Positions 50,671 to 59,286 of a stretch of 64,000 nt of DNA are shown here, piece after piece. The position numbers and the translations under genes are program-made. The stretch is from Streptomyces justiciae (GTDB lineage: Bacteria; Actinomycetota; Actinomycetes; Streptomycetales; Streptomycetaceae). Position 1 is the stretch's first letter. Every line of letters starts with the position of its first letter. Below the pieces are notes generated by a model, which made no database searches, had not been told where the DNA came from, and was given only the letters and a program-made list of their open reading frames with translations. The DNA is taken from NCBI RefSeq assembly GCF_015163075.1, contig NZ_JADDXU010000028.1, positions 45,010 to 109,009 on the forward strand. The letters are read 5' to 3'.

Positions 50671-51267
50671 GTGAGCACGACACAGACACCACCTGTTCTC
50701 GCCGCCGAGCTGGCGCAGGCGTGGGCCGACATTCAGCGGTACCACCCCGAGCTGCCGGATCTCGCCGCGCCAGAGTCCCTGATCGGGGAGTCGTCGTCCG
50801 CGTGCGGGCACGAACTCTCCTTCGAGCGACTGCTCCATGAGGCAGTCCATGGGATCGCCGCCGCCCGCGGCGTCCGTGACACCTCCCGCGCCGGCCGCTA
50901 CCACAACCGCAGATTCCTCGCGATCGCCGAGGAACTGGGCCTGGACCACCCCGAGGAGCCGCACCCGAGCAGCGGCTTCTCGCTGGTCACCCTCAACCCC
51001 GAGGCGAAGCGCCGCTACCGGCCGACGATCGACCGCCTCCAGCGCGCCCTGAAGGCGCACACGGCAGCCACCTCCGCCGACACCTCCCGCACCTTCCGCG
51101 GCCCCGCCGCCCGGCACGGCTCCTCCGGGGGCGGCGTGCGCGTGAAGGCGGTCTGCGACTGCGGGCGCAACGTACGGGTCGTCCCGTCGGTGCTGGCGCA
51201 GGCGCCGATCGTGTGCGGCGGCTGCGGCAAGCCGTTCCGCATCCCGGAGGTCGTCGGGGCGGCCTAG
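50671..51267 (+). CDS. SprT-like HExxH putative metallopeptidase
   Basis: 198 residues. LLHEAVHGIAAARGVRDTS carries the HExxH zinc motif. GRYHNRRFLAIAEELGLDH is typical of SprT-like proteins in actinobacteria. The C-terminus has a zinc-ribbon-like cluster: CDCGRNVR and CGGCGKPF. GTG 50671 (STTQTPPVLAAEL) is preferred; the frame to 50608 adds 21 residues and is less protein-like. There is no clear RBS at either start. SprT-like proteins include DNA-protein crosslink proteases; that role is only a possibility here. Confidence 0.85.
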   Translation: MSTTQTPPVLAAELAQAWADIQRYHPELPDLAAPESLIGESSSACGHELSFERLLHEAVHGIAAARGVRDTSRAGRYHNRRFLAIAEELGLDHPEEPHPSSGFSLVTLNPEAKRRYRPTIDRLQRALKAHTAATSADTSRTFRGPAARHGSSGGGVRVKAVCDCGRNVRVVPSVLAQAPIVCGGCGKPFRIPEVVGAA

Positions 51268-51322
51268 CCACGCGCGGTGCCGGCGTCTCGTGGGTGCCGG
51301 GACCGGTGTCGTGGGGGCACCT

Positions 51323-51356
51323 CTGACGGGCACCCGGACCGCCGGGTGCCCGTCAG
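51323..51356. terminator. Perfect 15-bp hairpin before the rpsP operon
   Basis: Arms 51323-51337 and 51342-51356 are exact complements around accg. It ends the SprT-like gene and isolates the ribosomal operon. Confidence 0.9.
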
Positions 51357-51543
51357 GCATGCCCTGCGCCGGCCTCGGTCCGAGGCGAGCCGAGGGGTGT
51401 GGCACAATGTCTAGCTGTACTCGACAGTCGCACAGGACCCCTCTCTCCTCCGGCTGACGCGTCCATCGGGCACTCGGGTACCGCAACCCCACGCGGCAAT
51501 CTCGCCGTGCCCAACCACGTCAAAACCAGGAGAATCCACTCCC

Positions 51544-51963
51544 GTGGCAGTCAAGATCAAGCTGAAGCGTCTGGGCAAGATCCGTTCGCCTCACTACCGC
51601 ATCGTCGTCGCCGACTCCCGCACCCGTCGTGACGGCCGTGCGATCGAGGAGATCGGTCTGTACCACCCGGTGCAGAACCCGTCGCGCATCGAGGTCGACG
51701 CCGAGCGCGTCGCCTACTGGCTGGGTGTCGGCGCGCAGCCGACCGAGCCCGTGCTCGCCATCCTGAAGAAGACCGGCGACTGGCAGAAGTTCAAGGGCGA
51801 GCCCGCCCCGGCTCCGCTGCTCGTGGCCGAGCCCAAGAAGGCTCGCCCCTCGTTCGAGGCCCTTGGTGGCGACGACGAGGGCAAGGGTGAGGCCATCACC
51901 CAGAAGAAGAAGGCTGAGAAGAAGGACGAGGCTGCCGCCGAGTCCGAGTCGACCGAGGCCTGA
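51544..51963 (+). CDS. rpsP: 30S ribosomal protein S16
   Basis: 139 residues: MAVKIKLKRLGKIRSPHYRI, RDGRAIEEIGLYHP. Core S16 is ~85 residues; the remaining ~55 form an Ala/Lys/Glu-rich actinobacterial tail. GTG start with AGGAG 10 nt upstream. First gene of rpsP-khpA-rimM-trmD-rplS. Confidence 0.97.
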   Translation: MAVKIKLKRLGKIRSPHYRIVVADSRTRRDGRAIEEIGLYHPVQNPSRIEVDAERVAYWLGVGAQPTEPVLAILKKTGDWQKFKGEPAPAPLLVAEPKKARPSFEALGGDDEGKGEAITQKKKAEKKDEAAAESESTEA

Positions 51964-51965
51964 GC

Positions 51966-52205
51966 ATGCTCGAGGAGGCTCTCGAGCACCTCGTGAAGGG
52001 CATCGTCGACAACCCTGACGATGTGCAGGTCGCATCCCGCAACCTGCGCCGCGGACGCGTGCTCGAGGTCCGGGTCCACCCCGACGACCTCGGCAAGGTG
52101 ATCGGCCGCAACGGCCGCACCGCACGCGCTCTGCGTACCGTCGTGGGCGCCATCGGCGGCCGCGGTGTCCGCGTCGACCTCGTCGACGTCGACCACGTCC
52201 GCTGA
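51966..52205 (+). CDS. khpA: KH-domain RNA-binding protein KhpA
   Basis: 79 residues with one KH domain: GKVIGRNGRTARALRTVVGA contains the GxxG loop. It is standard between rpsP and rimM. KhpA forms dimers with KhpB in other bacteria and binds sRNAs and mRNAs. It starts 3 nt after rpsP. Confidence 0.95.
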   Translation: MLEEALEHLVKGIVDNPDDVQVASRNLRRGRVLEVRVHPDDLGKVIGRNGRTARALRTVVGAIGGRGVRVDLVDVDHVR

Positions 52206-52285
52206 CGCCAATCGCAGCACCGGCGTGGGCCTGTCCGGCGGATCAGGTCGCAGGGAATCAGCGGTTTCTTCAATAGCGCAGGCGA

Positions 52286-52383
52286 GCGGGGCTTGGTGCG
52301 TGCAGCTGCAAGGCGGAGGAGGGAGTCGACGCGGAGCGTCGGCGACTGACGACAACGCGGCAGATGTGCGTGCCAAGCCCCGC
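52286..52383. repeat. 98-bp structured element with terminal inverted repeats between khpA and rimM
   Basis: Ends GCGGGGCTTGG (52286-52296) and CCAAGCCCCGC (52373-52383) are exact inverted repeats, with imperfect pairing continuing inward (gtgcagctgc/gcagatgtgc). An inner hairpin (agtcgacgc-gga-gcgt...cgact) sits in the centre. The form is that of a small non-coding repeat. It lies inside a conserved operon. Confidence 0.7.
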
Positions 52384-52413
52384 GTCTGCGACAGGATCCG
52401 CTGGACAGGCCCA

Positions 52414-52449
52414 CGGGCCGGGGAGGGCCTTGGGGCCGTCCCCGGCCCG
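52414..52449 (+). terminator. Hairpin just before rimM
   Basis: Arms 52414-52424 and 52439-52449 pair perfectly (11 bp), with inner gggcc/ggcc. In an operon it may act as an attenuator rather than a full stop. Confidence 0.6.
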
Positions 52450-52482
52450 TAGTCGTACGTACGATCAGGAGATCTTCGAAAA

Positions 52483-53028
52483 GTGCAGCTCGTAGTCGCT
52501 CGCATCGGCCGTGCTCACGGCATCAAGGGCGAGGTCACCGTGGAGGTCCGCACCGACGAGCCGGAGCTCCGGCTCGCCCCCGGTGCCGTCCTGCTCACGG
52601 ACCCCGCCGCCACCGGCCCCCTCACCATCGAGACCGGCCGGGTGCACAGCGGCCGGCTCCTCCTGCGCTTCGAGGGCGTCAAGGACCGCACCGCCGCCGA
52701 GGCCCTGCGCAACACCCTCCTGATCGCCGAGGTCGACCCGGAGGAGCTGCCGGAGGACGAGGACGAGTACTACGACCACCAGCTGATCGACCTGGACGTG
52801 GTCACCGCCGACGGCGTGGAGGTCGGCCGGATCACCGAGATCTCGCACCTGCCCTCGCAGGACCTCTTCATCGTGGAGCGGCCCGACGGCAGCGAGGTGA
52901 TGATCCCGTTCGTCGAGGAGATCGTCACCGAGATCGACCTGGAGGAGCAGAAGGCGGTCATCACGCCGCCGCCCGGGCTGATCGACGACCAGGCCGAGAT
53001 CGCGTCCTCGAAGGAAGACGGCGCATGA
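52483..53028 (+). CDS. rimM: Ribosome maturation factor RimM
   Basis: 181 residues. QLVVARIGRAHGIKGEVTVE is the N-terminal RimM signature; the PRC-barrel part holds YYDHQLIDLDVVTADG and VMIPFVEEIVTEID. It assists 30S 3'-domain assembly with S19. The GTG has an AGGAG about 12 nt upstream. The stop overlaps the trmD start by 4 nt. Confidence 0.96.
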   Translation: MQLVVARIGRAHGIKGEVTVEVRTDEPELRLAPGAVLLTDPAATGPLTIETGRVHSGRLLLRFEGVKDRTAAEALRNTLLIAEVDPEELPEDEDEYYDHQLIDLDVVTADGVEVGRITEISHLPSQDLFIVERPDGSEVMIPFVEEIVTEIDLEEQKAVITPPPGLIDDQAEIASSKEDGA

Positions 53029-53858
53029 GACTCGACGTCGTCACGATCTTCCCCGAGTACCTCGAACCGCTGAACGTCTCCCTCGTCGGCAAGGCACGCG
53101 CGCGTGGACAGCTTCAGGTGAACGTCCACGACCTGCGCGAGTGGACCTACGACCGCCACAACACCGTCGACGACACCCCGTACGGCGGCGGCCCCGGCAT
53201 GGTCATGAAGACCGAGCCCTGGGGGGACGCGCTGGACTCCGTGCTGGCCGACGGCTATGAGACGGGCTCGCACGCACCCGCTCTCATCGTCCCGACGCCC
53301 AGCGGGCGCCCCTTCACCCAGGAACTCGCCGTCGAGCTGTCCGAGCGGCCCTGGCTGGTCTTCACACCGGCCCGCTACGAGGGCATCGACCGCCGGGTCA
53401 TCGACGAGTACGCGACCCGGATGCCCGTCTACGAGGTCTCCATCGGCGACTACGTCCTCGCCGGCGGCGAGGCGGCCGTCCTGGTCGTCACCGAGGCCGT
53501 GGCGCGGCTGCTGCCCGGCGTCCTCGGCAACGCCGAGTCCCACCGGGACGACTCCTTCGCGCCCGGCGCGATGGCGAACCTCCTGGAGGGCCCCGTCTAC
53601 ACCAAGCCGCCCGCCTGGCGCGGCCGGGAGATCCCGGAGACGCTGCTCAGCGGCCACCACGGCAGGATCGCCCGCTGGCGGCGCGACGAGGCACTCAAGC
53701 GCACCACCGCCAACCGGCCCGACCTCATCGAGCGCTGCGACCCCAAGGCCTTCGACAAGAAGGACCGCGAGATGCTCTCCATCCTGGGCTGGGCGCCGGA
53801 CCCGGCAGGGGAGCCGTACGGCCGATTTTGGCGTCGGGTCGACGACGTGGAAGAATAG
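53025..53858 (+). CDS. trmD: tRNA (guanine37-N1)-methyltransferase
   Basis: 277 residues of the SPOUT trefoil-knot fold: RLDVVTIFPEYLEPL, DDTPYGGGPGMVMK, PARYEGIDRRV and EVSIGDYVLAGGEAAVLV. It methylates G37 of several tRNAs and prevents frameshifting. The start overlaps rimM (ATGA). Confidence 0.97.
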   Translation: MRLDVVTIFPEYLEPLNVSLVGKARARGQLQVNVHDLREWTYDRHNTVDDTPYGGGPGMVMKTEPWGDALDSVLADGYETGSHAPALIVPTPSGRPFTQELAVELSERPWLVFTPARYEGIDRRVIDEYATRMPVYEVSIGDYVLAGGEAAVLVVTEAVARLLPGVLGNAESHRDDSFAPGAMANLLEGPVYTKPPAWRGREIPETLLSGHHGRIARWRRDEALKRTTANRPDLIERCDPKAFDKKDREMLSILGWAPDPAGEPYGRFWRRVDDVEE

Positions 53859-53991
53859 GTCGCTGTTGTGCGTCGTCCGGCGTGCGCCCCTGCCACAGGG
53901 GGACACGACGCCCGCCCCGACATGGACAGCATCCTCCGATACACCTAGCTCCCGCCTATGACCTGTGGCATGGGCGAAGAAAGCAGACGAA

Positions 53992-54342
53992 ATGTCTCAC
54001 CTGCTCGACTCCGTCGACAGCGCGTCGCTGCGCAGCGACATCCCGGCCTTCCGCCCGGGTGACACCGTCAACGTCCACGTCCGCGTCATCGAGGGCAACC
54101 GCTCCCGTGTGCAGCAGTTCAAGGGCGTAGTCATCCGTCGCCAGGGCGCCGGTGTCCGCGAGACCTTCACGGTCCGCAAGGTCTCGTTCTCCGTCGGCGT
54201 CGAGCGCACCTTCCCGGTGCACACCCCGATCGTCGAGAAGATCGAGCTCGTCACCCGCGGTGACGTCCGTCGCGCGAAGCTGTACTACCTGCGCGAGCTG
54301 CGCGGCAAGGCCGCGAAGATCAAGGAGAAGCGCGAGAGCTGA
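53992..54342 (+). CDS. rplS: 50S ribosomal protein L19
   Basis: 116 residues: MSHLLDSVDSASLRSDIPAF, then GDTVNVHVRVIEGNRSRVQ and VERTFPVHTPIVEKIELV. The ATG 53992 gives the normal length; the ATG at 53965 adds nine residues. RBS is GAAGAAAGC-like. Last ribosomal gene of the operon; sip genes follow at once. Confidence 0.97.
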   Translation: MSHLLDSVDSASLRSDIPAFRPGDTVNVHVRVIEGNRSRVQQFKGVVIRRQGAGVRETFTVRKVSFSVGVERTFPVHTPIVEKIELVTRGDVRRAKLYYLRELRGKAAKIKEKRES

Positions 54343-54389
54343 TCTCGCGTTCGGGGCTCCACAGAGGGGCCGGATAGCATCTGGCCCCG

Positions 54390-55106
54390 ATGGACACCGA
54401 AGCACAGCAGACGGAGCGCGACCGCTCCTCCCGCCCTTCCGACTCCGAGGAGATCTCGGACACAGAGGGTCAGGAGGGACGGTCGCGTTTCGCGTTGCCG
54501 GCGCGGATCACCGAGTGGCTCCCCGGCGGGCGGATCACCCTGAGCGTGCTGGTCTGCCTGCTGTTTTTGCTGCTCCTCAATGCTTTCGTGGCCCAACCCT
54601 TCCAGATTCCCAGCGGATCCATGGAAAACGGATTGAGGATCGGGGACCGCGTTCTCGTAAATAAGTTGGCGTACCGTTTCGGTGCCGAGCCGCGGCGCGG
54701 AGATGTGGTCGTGTTCGACGGATCCGGGTATTTCGGGGATGCGGACTACATCAAGCGCGTTGTGGGTGTGGGGGGAGACCACGTGGTCTGCTGCGACAAG
54801 AAGGGGAGGATCGAGGTGAACGGCCGGTCGGTCGACGAGTCGACGTTCCTGTACCCCGGTGACAGCCCGTCGACGGTGGCCTTCGACGTCGTCGTGCCCG
54901 ACGGCACCCTCTTCGTCCTCGGCGACCATCGCAGCCACTCCAGCGACTCCCGCGACCATCTGGGCTCGCCCGGCGGCGGCATGATCCCGGTCGACGAGGT
55001 CATCGGCCGCGCCGACTGGATCGTATGGCCGACCGCGCACTGGACCCGGCTCAAGCCTTCCGCCGCCTACGCGCGCGTGCCCGCCGCGGGCGGTGCGCAT
55101 GGGTAA
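54390..55106 (+). CDS. sipW: Type I signal peptidase SipW
   Basis: 238 residues. One N-terminal membrane segment (~52-72) after a charged leader. Catalytic Ser in IPSGSMENGLRIGDRV and Lys in DYIKRVVGVGGD; GDHRSHSSDSRDHLG is box E. It cleaves signal peptides of exported proteins. First of four tandem sip genes. Its stop overlaps the next start. Confidence 0.94.
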   Translation: MDTEAQQTERDRSSRPSDSEEISDTEGQEGRSRFALPARITEWLPGGRITLSVLVCLLFLLLLNAFVAQPFQIPSGSMENGLRIGDRVLVNKLAYRFGAEPRRGDVVVFDGSGYFGDADYIKRVVGVGGDHVVCCDKKGRIEVNGRSVDESTFLYPGDSPSTVAFDVVVPDGTLFVLGDHRSHSSDSRDHLGSPGGGMIPVDEVIGRADWIVWPTAHWTRLKPSAAYARVPAAGGAHG

Positions 55107-56397
55107 CCGCGGCAAACCGCGCGGGGTGCCCGGCGACGCCGCCGACAACCTGCTCCCCACCGGCGTCCGGCGCGCCGCCAGCCCCGCGGGCGGCCGTACG
55201 CGCGCGGAGCGCCGCAAGCTCCAGCGCAAGGTCAAGCGGCGCCGCAGGCGCTCCGCCGTGAAGGAGATACCGCTCCTCGTCGGTGTCGCCGTCCTCATAG
55301 CCCTGGTGCTGAAGACCTTCCTGGTGCAGGCCTTCGTGATCCCGTCGGGCTCGATGGAGCAGACGATCCAGATCGGCGACCGCGTCCTGGTCGACAAGTT
55401 CACCCCGTGGTTCGGCTCCAAGCCGCAGCGCGGGGACGTCGTCGTCTTCAAGGACCCCGGCGGCTGGCTCAAGGACGAGCAGACGACGGTGAAGAAGGAG
55501 GACCCCGTCGTCGTCAAGCAGATCAAGGAAGGGCTCACCTTCATCGGCCTGCTGCCGTCCGACAACGAGAAGGACCTCATCAAGCGCGTCGTCGGCGTCG
55601 GCGGCGACCGCGTCAAGTGCTGTGACACACAGGGGCGGGTGACCGTCAACGGCGTCCCGCTCACCGAGGGCGACTACCTCTATCCCGGCAACGCTCCCTC
55701 CACGCAGCAGTTCGACATCACCGTCCCCCAGGGGCGGTTGTGGGTGATGGGCGACCACCGGGCCAACTCCGCGGACTCCCGCGTCCATCAGGACACCGAC
55801 TACGGCGGCACGGTCTCCGAGGACTCGGTGGTGGGACGGGCGATGGTCATCGCCTGGCCCCTGGGGCACTGGACCACCTTGAAGGAGCCGAAAACCTACG
55901 CTTCCGTGTCCGACTCGGCGACCGGGTCGACCGCTGCTCCCCCGCTGTCGCATAGGGTTGCCTCCGACGATCCGAATGGACCTGTCCAACTCCCGACCCC
56001 TGCGGAACTCCCGCTCGTTATGGGAGTGGTGGGCCTGCACCGTGTCATGGGCAGGCGGCGGCACAGAGTAAGGAGTTGGCGTGGGGGATGTGGCGGTTGG
56101 CGCACGGTCCGGACACGACGGCGAGGAGCACCGCGGACGCCCCGTGGACGCGGCCGACCCTGCCGCGGACAGCGTCGTGACCTCGAACGACGGCTCCGGT
56201 GGAGACGGGGACGGGACCAGGACCGATCAGGGCCAGGAAGAGTCGAAACCCGCGCCGAAGAAGCCGCGTTCCTTCTGGAAGGAACTGCCGATCCTGATCG
56301 GTATCGCGCTCGTGCTGGCGCTGCTGATCAAGACGTTCCTGGTGCAGGCGTTCTCGATCCCGTCCGACTCGATGCAGAACACCCTCCAGCAGGGTGA
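55099..56397 (+). CDS. sipX: Type I signal peptidase SipX with unusually long 3' frame
   Basis: 432 residues as read. A basic leader (RKLQRKVKRRRRRS), one membrane segment, catalytic Ser in PSGSMEQTIQIGDRVLVDK and Lys in DLIKRVVGVGGDRV, GDHRANSADSRVH. The known SipX is about 320 residues; here the frame continues another ~110 residues of Arg/Gly-rich shadow sequence into sipY (317-nt overlap). The true C-terminus is expected near 56055-56075, where an out-of-frame TAA (56069) sits beside the sipY RBS. Either a lost stop or an indel in the assembly explains this. Start ATG 55099 is chosen over GTG 55093. Confidence 0.85.
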   Translation: MGNRGKPRGVPGDAADNLLPTGVRRAASPAGGRTRAERRKLQRKVKRRRRRSAVKEIPLLVGVAVLIALVLKTFLVQAFVIPSGSMEQTIQIGDRVLVDKFTPWFGSKPQRGDVVVFKDPGGWLKDEQTTVKKEDPVVVKQIKEGLTFIGLLPSDNEKDLIKRVVGVGGDRVKCCDTQGRVTVNGVPLTEGDYLYPGNAPSTQQFDITVPQGRLWVMGDHRANSADSRVHQDTDYGGTVSEDSVVGRAMVIAWPLGHWTTLKEPKTYASVSDSATGSTAAPPLSHRVASDDPNGPVQLPTPAELPLVMGVVGLHRVMGRRRHRVRSWRGGCGGWRTVRTRRRGAPRTPRGRGRPCRGQRRDLERRLRWRRGRDQDRSGPGRVETRAEEAAFLLEGTADPDRYRARAGAADQDVPGAGVLDPVRLDAEHPPAG

Positions 56398-57043
56398 CCG
56401 GGTCCTCGTCGACAAGCTGACGCCGTGGTTCGGCTCCGAGCCCGAGCGCGGTGAGGTCGTCGTCTTCCACGACCCGACCAAGTGGCTGGCGGGTGAACCG
56501 ACCGCCGAGCCGAACGCCGTCCAGACGTTCCTCAGCTGGATCGGTCTGATGCCGTCCGCCGAGGAGAAGGACCTCATCAAGCGGGTCATCGGCGTCGGCG
56601 GCGACACCGTCGAGTGCAAGGGCACCGGTCCGGTGAAGGTCAACGGCAAGGCGCTGAACGAGAGCGACTACGTCTACGCCGGCAACACCCCTTGCACGGT
56701 CGACGACATGGGCGGCCAGTTCAAGGTGAAGGTGCCCAAGGGCTTCATCTGGGTCATGGGCGACCACCGCCAGAACTCCCGCGACTCGCGCTACAACCAG
56801 GACGACAAGTACCACGGCATGGTCCCGGTCGACGAGGTCGTCGGACGGGCCATCGTCAAGGCCTGGCCGATCAACCGCTGGGGCACCCTGCCGGTGCCGG
56901 ACACCTTCGACCAGGACGGCCTGAACACCCAGTCCTCGGCGTCCACCGCCCTGACGGTGGCCCCGCAGGGGCTGGCGCTCGCGGGCGCGGTGCCGGTGGT
57001 GCTGTGGCGGCGGCGCAGGATCGCGCCGGTGGAGACGCGCTGA
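56081..57043 (+). CDS. sipY: Type I signal peptidase SipY
   Basis: 320 residues. A long, acidic N-terminus of ~65 residues precedes a membrane segment (PILIGIALVLALLIKTFLV). Ser in IPSDSMQNTLQQGDRV and Lys in DLIKRVIGVGGDTV; GDHRQNSRDSRYN. A second hydrophobic segment near the C-terminus (LTVAPQGLALAGAVPVVLW) suggests two membrane spans. GTG 56081 follows AAGGAG. It overlaps the extended sipX frame. Confidence 0.94.
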   Translation: MGDVAVGARSGHDGEEHRGRPVDAADPAADSVVTSNDGSGGDGDGTRTDQGQEESKPAPKKPRSFWKELPILIGIALVLALLIKTFLVQAFSIPSDSMQNTLQQGDRVLVDKLTPWFGSEPERGEVVVFHDPTKWLAGEPTAEPNAVQTFLSWIGLMPSAEEKDLIKRVIGVGGDTVECKGTGPVKVNGKALNESDYVYAGNTPCTVDDMGGQFKVKVPKGFIWVMGDHRQNSRDSRYNQDDKYHGMVPVDEVVGRAIVKAWPINRWGTLPVPDTFDQDGLNTQSSASTALTVAPQGLALAGAVPVVLWRRRRIAPVETR

Positions 57044-57113
57044 CCTTCGTCGAGGCACCGGGTTCACCTAGGCAAACCTTTACGGAGCCGGTGACCTTGG
57101 TCCCCGAAGGGGG

Positions 57114-57143
57114 CTGACCGGTTCCGGTACCGCCGGGTAGGGT
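57114..57143 (+). promoter_or_regulatory. Promoter for sipZ
   Basis: CTGACC (57114-57119), an 18-nt spacer, TAGGGT (57138-57143). The -10 box ends 8 nt before the sipZ ATG, so the mRNA would have almost no leader. In S. lividans sipW-X-Y form one operon and sipZ begins another, which agrees. Confidence 0.6.
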
Positions 57144-57151
57144 GCGGACCC

Positions 57152-57934
57152 ATGGGTGGCGAGAGCACGACACGTACGGCCCCGCGCAGCGGTGGCACCA
57201 ACACGGGCCCGGTGGGCAGCCGGACCGGACAGCGACTGTCCGGGCTGGCCGTCGCGCTGGGCCTGGTGCTGTTCCTCGGCGGGTTCGCCTGGGGAGCGGT
57301 GGTCTACCGGCCGTACACCGTGCCCACCAGCTCGATGGCGCCCACCATCGACGCCGGCGACCGGGTGCTGGCGCAGCGCATCGACGGCGGCGACATCCGC
57401 CGGGGCGACGTGGTCGTCTTCACCGACAAGACCTGGGTGAGCAACGCTCCCGTGGTCAAGCGCGTGGTCGCGGTCGGCGGGGACACCGTCTCCTGCTGCA
57501 CGAAGGGCAAGCTGACCGTCAACGGCAAGCAGATCGACGAACCGTATCTGCCCAAGGACAGCCTGGCCGAGTGGAAGAACATCCCCGAGGTGACCGTCCC
57601 CAAGGGCCGGCTGTTCCTGCTCGGTGACGAGCGGCAGGGCTCCCTGGACTCCTCCGCCCATCTCACGGACGCGGCCAGTGGCACGGTCGCGGTGAGCGCC
57701 GTGACCGCCCGCGTCGACGCCGTCGTCTGGCCCATGGACGGCATGCTGAAGGAGCCGAGCGGCTTCAAGGAGCTCGGTGCGCTGTCCGCGCCGGGACCGC
57801 TGCGGACGATCACCGCCCTGATCATCGGCGGCGCGGTGCTCGTGCTCGGCGGTGGCGCCTACGGTCCGATCGCCAAGCGCCTCGGCAAGCGTCGTGCCGC
57901 TCGGACCCGGACGGAGCCCGTGGGTGCGCGCTGA
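57152..57934 (+). CDS. sipZ: Type I signal peptidase SipZ
   Basis: 260 residues. One N-terminal span (LAVALGLVLFLGGFAWGAVV) and a second near the C-terminus (TITALIIGGAVLVLGGGAYG). Ser in VPTSSMAPTIDAGDRV and Lys in VVKRVVAVGGDTV. The last-but-one box is GDERQGSLDSS instead of GDHR. It overlaps the Nudix gene by 11 nt. Confidence 0.94.
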   Translation: MGGESTTRTAPRSGGTNTGPVGSRTGQRLSGLAVALGLVLFLGGFAWGAVVYRPYTVPTSSMAPTIDAGDRVLAQRIDGGDIRRGDVVVFTDKTWVSNAPVVKRVVAVGGDTVSCCTKGKLTVNGKQIDEPYLPKDSLAEWKNIPEVTVPKGRLFLLGDERQGSLDSSAHLTDAASGTVAVSAVTARVDAVVWPMDGMLKEPSGFKELGALSAPGPLRTITALIIGGAVLVLGGGAYGPIAKRLGKRRAARTRTEPVGAR

Positions 57935-58439
57935 GGCCGCGGCGGACACCTACGAGGGCGGACTGCGCAAGGTCGCCAGGGTGGTGCTGCTCGACCCCGA
58001 CGACCGCATCCTGCTCCTGCACGGCCATGAGCCGGACGATCCGAGCGACGACTGGTGGTTCACGCCCGGCGGCGGAGTCGAGGGCGACGAGACTCGTGAA
58101 GCGGCCGCTCTCAGGGAACTCGCCGAGGAGACCGGAATCACCGAGGTCGAGCTCGGGCCGGTGCTGTGGCGGCGGATGTGCTCCTTCCCGTTCGCGGGGC
58201 GCCGCTGGGACCAGGACGAGTGGTACTTCCTGGCCCGGACGACGCAGACGGCGACGGCGGCGACGGCCCTCACCGATCTGGAACGGCGCAGTGTCGCCGG
58301 AGCGCGCTGGTGGACGTGTCAGGAACTGACCCGGGCACATGAGACGGTGTATCCGACCAGACTCGCCGAGCTGCTCCGCAGGCTGCTCGACGAAGGTCCC
58401 CCGGCCGGGCCCGTGACCCTCGACACCGAAATCGTCTAG
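57924..58439 (+). CDS. Nudix hydrolase
   Basis: 171 residues. The Nudix box is GGVEGDETREAAALRELAEE followed by TGI, matching Gx5Ex7REUxEExGU. It hydrolyses some nucleoside-diphosphate derivative; the substrate cannot be read from sequence. I use GTG 57924, which overlaps the sipZ stop; earlier starts overlap sipZ much more. Confidence 0.9.
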   Translation: MRAEAAADTYEGGLRKVARVVLLDPDDRILLLHGHEPDDPSDDWWFTPGGGVEGDETREAAALRELAEETGITEVELGPVLWRRMCSFPFAGRRWDQDEWYFLARTTQTATAATALTDLERRSVAGARWWTCQELTRAHETVYPTRLAELLRRLLDEGPPAGPVTLDTEIV

Positions 58440-58495
58440 GGGCTGACGGGACTGGCGCACAATGGTGGGATCGCACGGCTGAAGGGGAACATGCC

Positions 58496-58804
58496 ATGAG
58501 CGCCGAGGACCTCGAGAAGTACGAGACCGAGATGGAGCTGAAGCTCTATCGGGAGTACCGCGATGTCGTCGGTCTGTTCAAGTACGTGATCGAGACCGAG
58601 CGGCGCTTCTATCTCACCAACGACTACGAGATGCAGGTGCACTCGGTCCAGGGTGAGGTGTTCTTCGAGGTCTCGATGGCCGACGCATGGGTCTGGGACA
58701 TGTACCGGCCCGCTCGGTTCGTGAAGCAGGTACGGGTGCTCACGTTCAAGGACGTGAACATCGAGGAGCTCAACAAGAGTGACCTGGAGCTGCCGGGCGG
58801 GTGA
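58496..58804 (+). CDS. DUF2469 protein
   Basis: 102 residues: MSAEDLEKYETEMELKLYRE, RRFYLTNDYEMQVHS, WVWDMYRPARFVKQVRVLTF. This short, highly conserved actinobacterial family has no known activity. Its place between the Nudix gene and yraN is standard. The ATG has AAGGGGAAC upstream. Confidence 0.94.
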   Translation: MSAEDLEKYETEMELKLYREYRDVVGLFKYVIETERRFYLTNDYEMQVHSVQGEVFFEVSMADAWVWDMYRPARFVKQVRVLTFKDVNIEELNKSDLELPGG

Positions 58805-58922
58805 GGGCGGTAGTGGGGCCGCTCGTGTGGGTGGCTGAGTTTTCCACAACCGCCGGGTAGTCCACCAAGATCAACAAGGGTGGCTCGGCTGCGTGATCGT
58901 TGGCGCCGGAGGTGGTGCCGAC

Positions 58923-59285
58923 ATGAACGCACGCAGTGCACTCGGCAAGTACGGCGAGACGCTGGCCGCGAGGCGGCTGGCGGAGGCCGGGATGACCGTC
59001 CTGGAGCGCAACTGGCGCTGTGGCAGGACCGGTGAGATCGACATCGTGGCGCGGGACGGAGAGGTCCTGGTCGTCTGCGAGGTCAAGACACGGCGGGCGG
59101 GTGCCTTCGAGCACCCGATGGCCGCGGTGACCCCCGAGAAGGCGGAGCGGCTGCGGGGCCTCGCCGAATGCTGGATCCACGCCCACGGAGGGGCGCCACC
59201 GGGTGGCGTCCGCATCGACCTGGTCGGCGTCCTCCTGCCGGAGCGCGGCGCACCCGTCGTCGAGCATGCGCGGGGGGTGGCCTGA
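58923..59285 (+). CDS. YraN family endonuclease-like protein (UPF0102)
   Basis: 120 residues. GKYGETLAARRLAEAGM, then RTGEIDIVARDGEVLVVCEVKTR shows the E-D-ExK pattern of nuclease folds. Its cellular role is unsettled. GGAGG 10 nt before the ATG at 58923 decides the start over 58893. It leads directly into the yifB gene. Confidence 0.92.
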   Translation: MNARSALGKYGETLAARRLAEAGMTVLERNWRCGRTGEIDIVARDGEVLVVCEVKTRRAGAFEHPMAAVTPEKAERLRGLAECWIHAHGGAPPGGVRIDLVGVLLPERGAPVVEHARGVA

Positions 59286-59286
59286 G

